From Antarcticirhabdus aurantiaca (GTDB lineage Bacteria; Pseudomonadota; Alphaproteobacteria; Rhizobiales; Rhizobiaceae), in assembly GCF_009765365.1 (NCBI RefSeq), contig NZ_VTOM01000002.1, positions 62,001 through 126,000 on the forward strand: a stretch of DNA of 64,000 nucleotides. Reading direction: 5' to 3'. The position numbers and the translations under genes are program-made. Under the pieces are notes generated by a model that was not told where the DNA came from, did no database searches, and saw only the letters and a program-made list of their open reading frames with translations. Below, piece by piece: positions 62,903 through 64,000 of this stretch. Every line of letters begins with the position of its first letter. The stretch's first letter is position 1.

Positions 62903-63634
62903 ATGGCAGCGAACGGGACCGGCATGACGGCGGCGACTTCCGAGGGATCATCGAACCCACGCGCGGCGCGCCTACGCGTCGAGCGGCCCCAGCGGACGCT
63001 GCGCGAGCTGACGCTCGAGAAGATGCGCGAGTCGATCCTGGAGCGCTACTTCAAGCCCGGCGACCGGCTGGTGGAGCGGGACCTTTGCGAGCAGCTCGGC
63101 GTCAGCCGGACGATCGTGCGCGAGGTTCTGCGCCACCTGGAGTCGGAAGGGCTCGTCGCCAACGTCCCGCAGCGTGGGCCGATCGTCGCGGAAACCTCGC
63201 TCGACGAGGCGCGGCAGATCTACGAGATCCGCGGCGCGCTGGAGGGTCTGGCCGCGGGGATCTGCGCCGAGCGCAGGGGCGCCGGGGCCGCCGACATGCT
63301 GGAGGAGATCCTCACGCGCATTCGGTCGGCATATGCCGCTGGCGACTCCCGCCTCGTCCTGGTCGAAACCACGGAGTTCTACCGGATCCTCTTCGCCGAG
63401 GCCGAATGCGACGTCGCCTGGAACATCGTGACCTCGCTGACGACCCGGATCAACCACCTGCGCTCGATGACCATCAAGACCGAGCGGCGCGACGTGGAGG
63501 GGCCGGCCCAGATGGCGAGGATCGTAGCCGCCATTCGCGCCCGCGACCGTTCCGGAGCCGCCGACGCGGCCGCGACTCACGTCGCCAACGCCTCGCGCAT
63601 CGCGCAAGCGATACTGTGCCGGCATCAGTCCTGA
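62903..63634 (+). CDS. GntR-family regulator, FCD subfamily
   Basis: This is a 243-residue regulator. The N-terminal winged helix reads L-C-E-Q-L-G-V-S-R-T-I-V-R-E-V-L-R-H-L (about 66-84). The all-helical FCD effector domain follows (I-Y-E-I-R-G-A-L-E near residue 108). The start is ATG 62903, 23 bases after the ATPase gene, so it is the last gene of the catabolic operon. FCD proteins bind TGGTATACCA-like sites, and one is found between the divergent genes at 52879-52988, so autoregulation of the locus is expected, with a carboxylate or metal-bound acid as effector. Confidence 0.92.
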   Translation: MAANGTGMTAATSEGSSNPRAARLRVERPQRTLRELTLEKMRESILERYFKPGDRLVERDLCEQLGVSRTIVREVLRHLESEGLVANVPQRGPIVAETSLDEARQIYEIRGALEGLAAGICAERRGAGAADMLEEILTRIRSAYAAGDSRLVLVETTEFYRILFAEAECDVAWNIVTSLTTRINHLRSMTIKTERRDVEGPAQMARIVAAIRARDRSGAADAAATHVANASRIAQAILCRHQS

Positions 63635-63873
63635 TCCGGCCTCACGCTTCGGCGGATGCCGACCTCCGTGCATTCTCCATTCGGACGCTCGTCAACTTCG
63701 CAGACGGCACCTCGCTCGCCTACGTCTCCGGCTGGCTGGACGGGCGCATCGCCGTCATGTCGCGCCAGATCGGGAACCGCTCGGGGCTCTCCACGCCGCC
63801 TCGGCTGGCGTAGAGTCGAAGCTCCGGCCGTCCCGGCGCATGTCGCTCGTCACCCGGAGACTGGGGGCGGCGC

Positions 63874-64000
63874 TCACTGCGCCGCCTCGCCCGGCCCCTG
63901 ACCGGTCAGCTGTTCGAGGATCCGGTCGGTCTCCTCGCCCATGGCCCGTGCGGCCGCGTCGGCAACGGAGTCGGCCGCCCAGGCCGGCAGCAGCCTCTCC
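63874..64000 (-). CDS. 3' end of an unidentified gene, cut by the window edge
   Basis: On the minus strand a frame enters from the right edge and ends at TGA (63876-63874). The 41 visible residues read L-L-P-A-W-A-A-D-S-V-A-D, then M-G-E-E-T-D-R-I-L-E-Q-L-T-G-Q, a helical C-terminus. Codon use fits the neighbours. No family can be named from so short a piece. It converges with the GntR gene. Confidence 0.5.
   Translation of the reverse strand, partial: ERLLPAWAADSVADAAARAMGEETDRILEQLTGQGPGEAAQ

Noticed and set aside
1-64000. CRISPR arrays, tRNA or rRNA genes, and insertion sequences with terminal repeats
   Set aside because: Looking through the window by eye I saw no regularly spaced repeats, no tRNA-like cloverleaf sequences and no transposase motif; a dedicated search could still find degenerate ones.

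Overview
The window is about 68% GC, packed with ABC transporters, one-component regulators and accessory genes, and has no rRNA, tRNA, replication or ribosomal genes. Protein types (DUF6634-like, DUF3102-like and MipA/OmpV proteins, several solute-import operons with their own regulators) suggest an alphaproteobacterium of the Hyphomicrobiales (for example Aurantimonadaceae or Methylobacteriaceae). The mix of complete catabolic operons with decayed spacers fits a megaplasmid or an accessory part of a chromosome. This is inference; no marker gene is present.

Layout. 1-3664 (minus): branched-chain-amino-acid-type ABC permease (cut by the window edge) and binding protein, a cupin protein and a zinc-type alcohol dehydrogenase; a TetR regulator follows (4000-4662). 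5048-7564: a DUF3102-like protein, a decayed DUF4105 gene and a lipoprotein alpha/beta hydrolase. 7961-13259: an RND efflux operon with two adaptor lipoproteins. 14001-20932: a LacI repressor facing a sugar/polyol ABC operon with a hydroxypyruvate-isomerase-like protein, an inositol-dehydrogenase-like oxidoreductase and an RpiR regulator. 21260-27270: small secreted proteins, an intact DUF4105 membrane protein with a decayed DUF3102 partner, and an outer-membrane MipA/OmpV protein. 27458-35578: an accessory island with a ribbon-helix-helix-like regulator, unknown proteins, a DUF6634-like protein, a soluble FtsH-like AAA/M41 protein, a DnaQ-like exonuclease and an XRE regulator. 36005-44153: a GH3 glycosidase divergent from an AraC regulator and a carbohydrate ABC importer. 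44703-50703: a coupled three-gene operon (DUF6361-like, PLD-like nuclease, helicase) that looks like an anti-phage system. 51418-63634: a catabolic locus with two aldehyde dehydrogenases, a DUF1185 protein, a hydrolase, a flavin reductase, a luciferase-like monooxygenase, an orphan Bug-type binding protein, a polyamine-type ABC importer and a GntR regulator. The 3' end of another minus-strand gene closes the window.

Links between regions. The DUF4105/DUF3102 pair occurs twice in opposite orientation: the DUF4105 member has decayed in one copy and the DUF3102 member in the other. A motif TATTGATAC-N5-CGT recurs at three places: ahead of the efflux operon, ahead of a secreted-protein gene, and about 540 bases ahead of the intact DUF4105 gene. 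All three importer operons that begin with their binding-protein gene carry a strong hairpin directly after it. The best candidates for a little-described system are the three-gene defence-like operon and the FtsH-like island.
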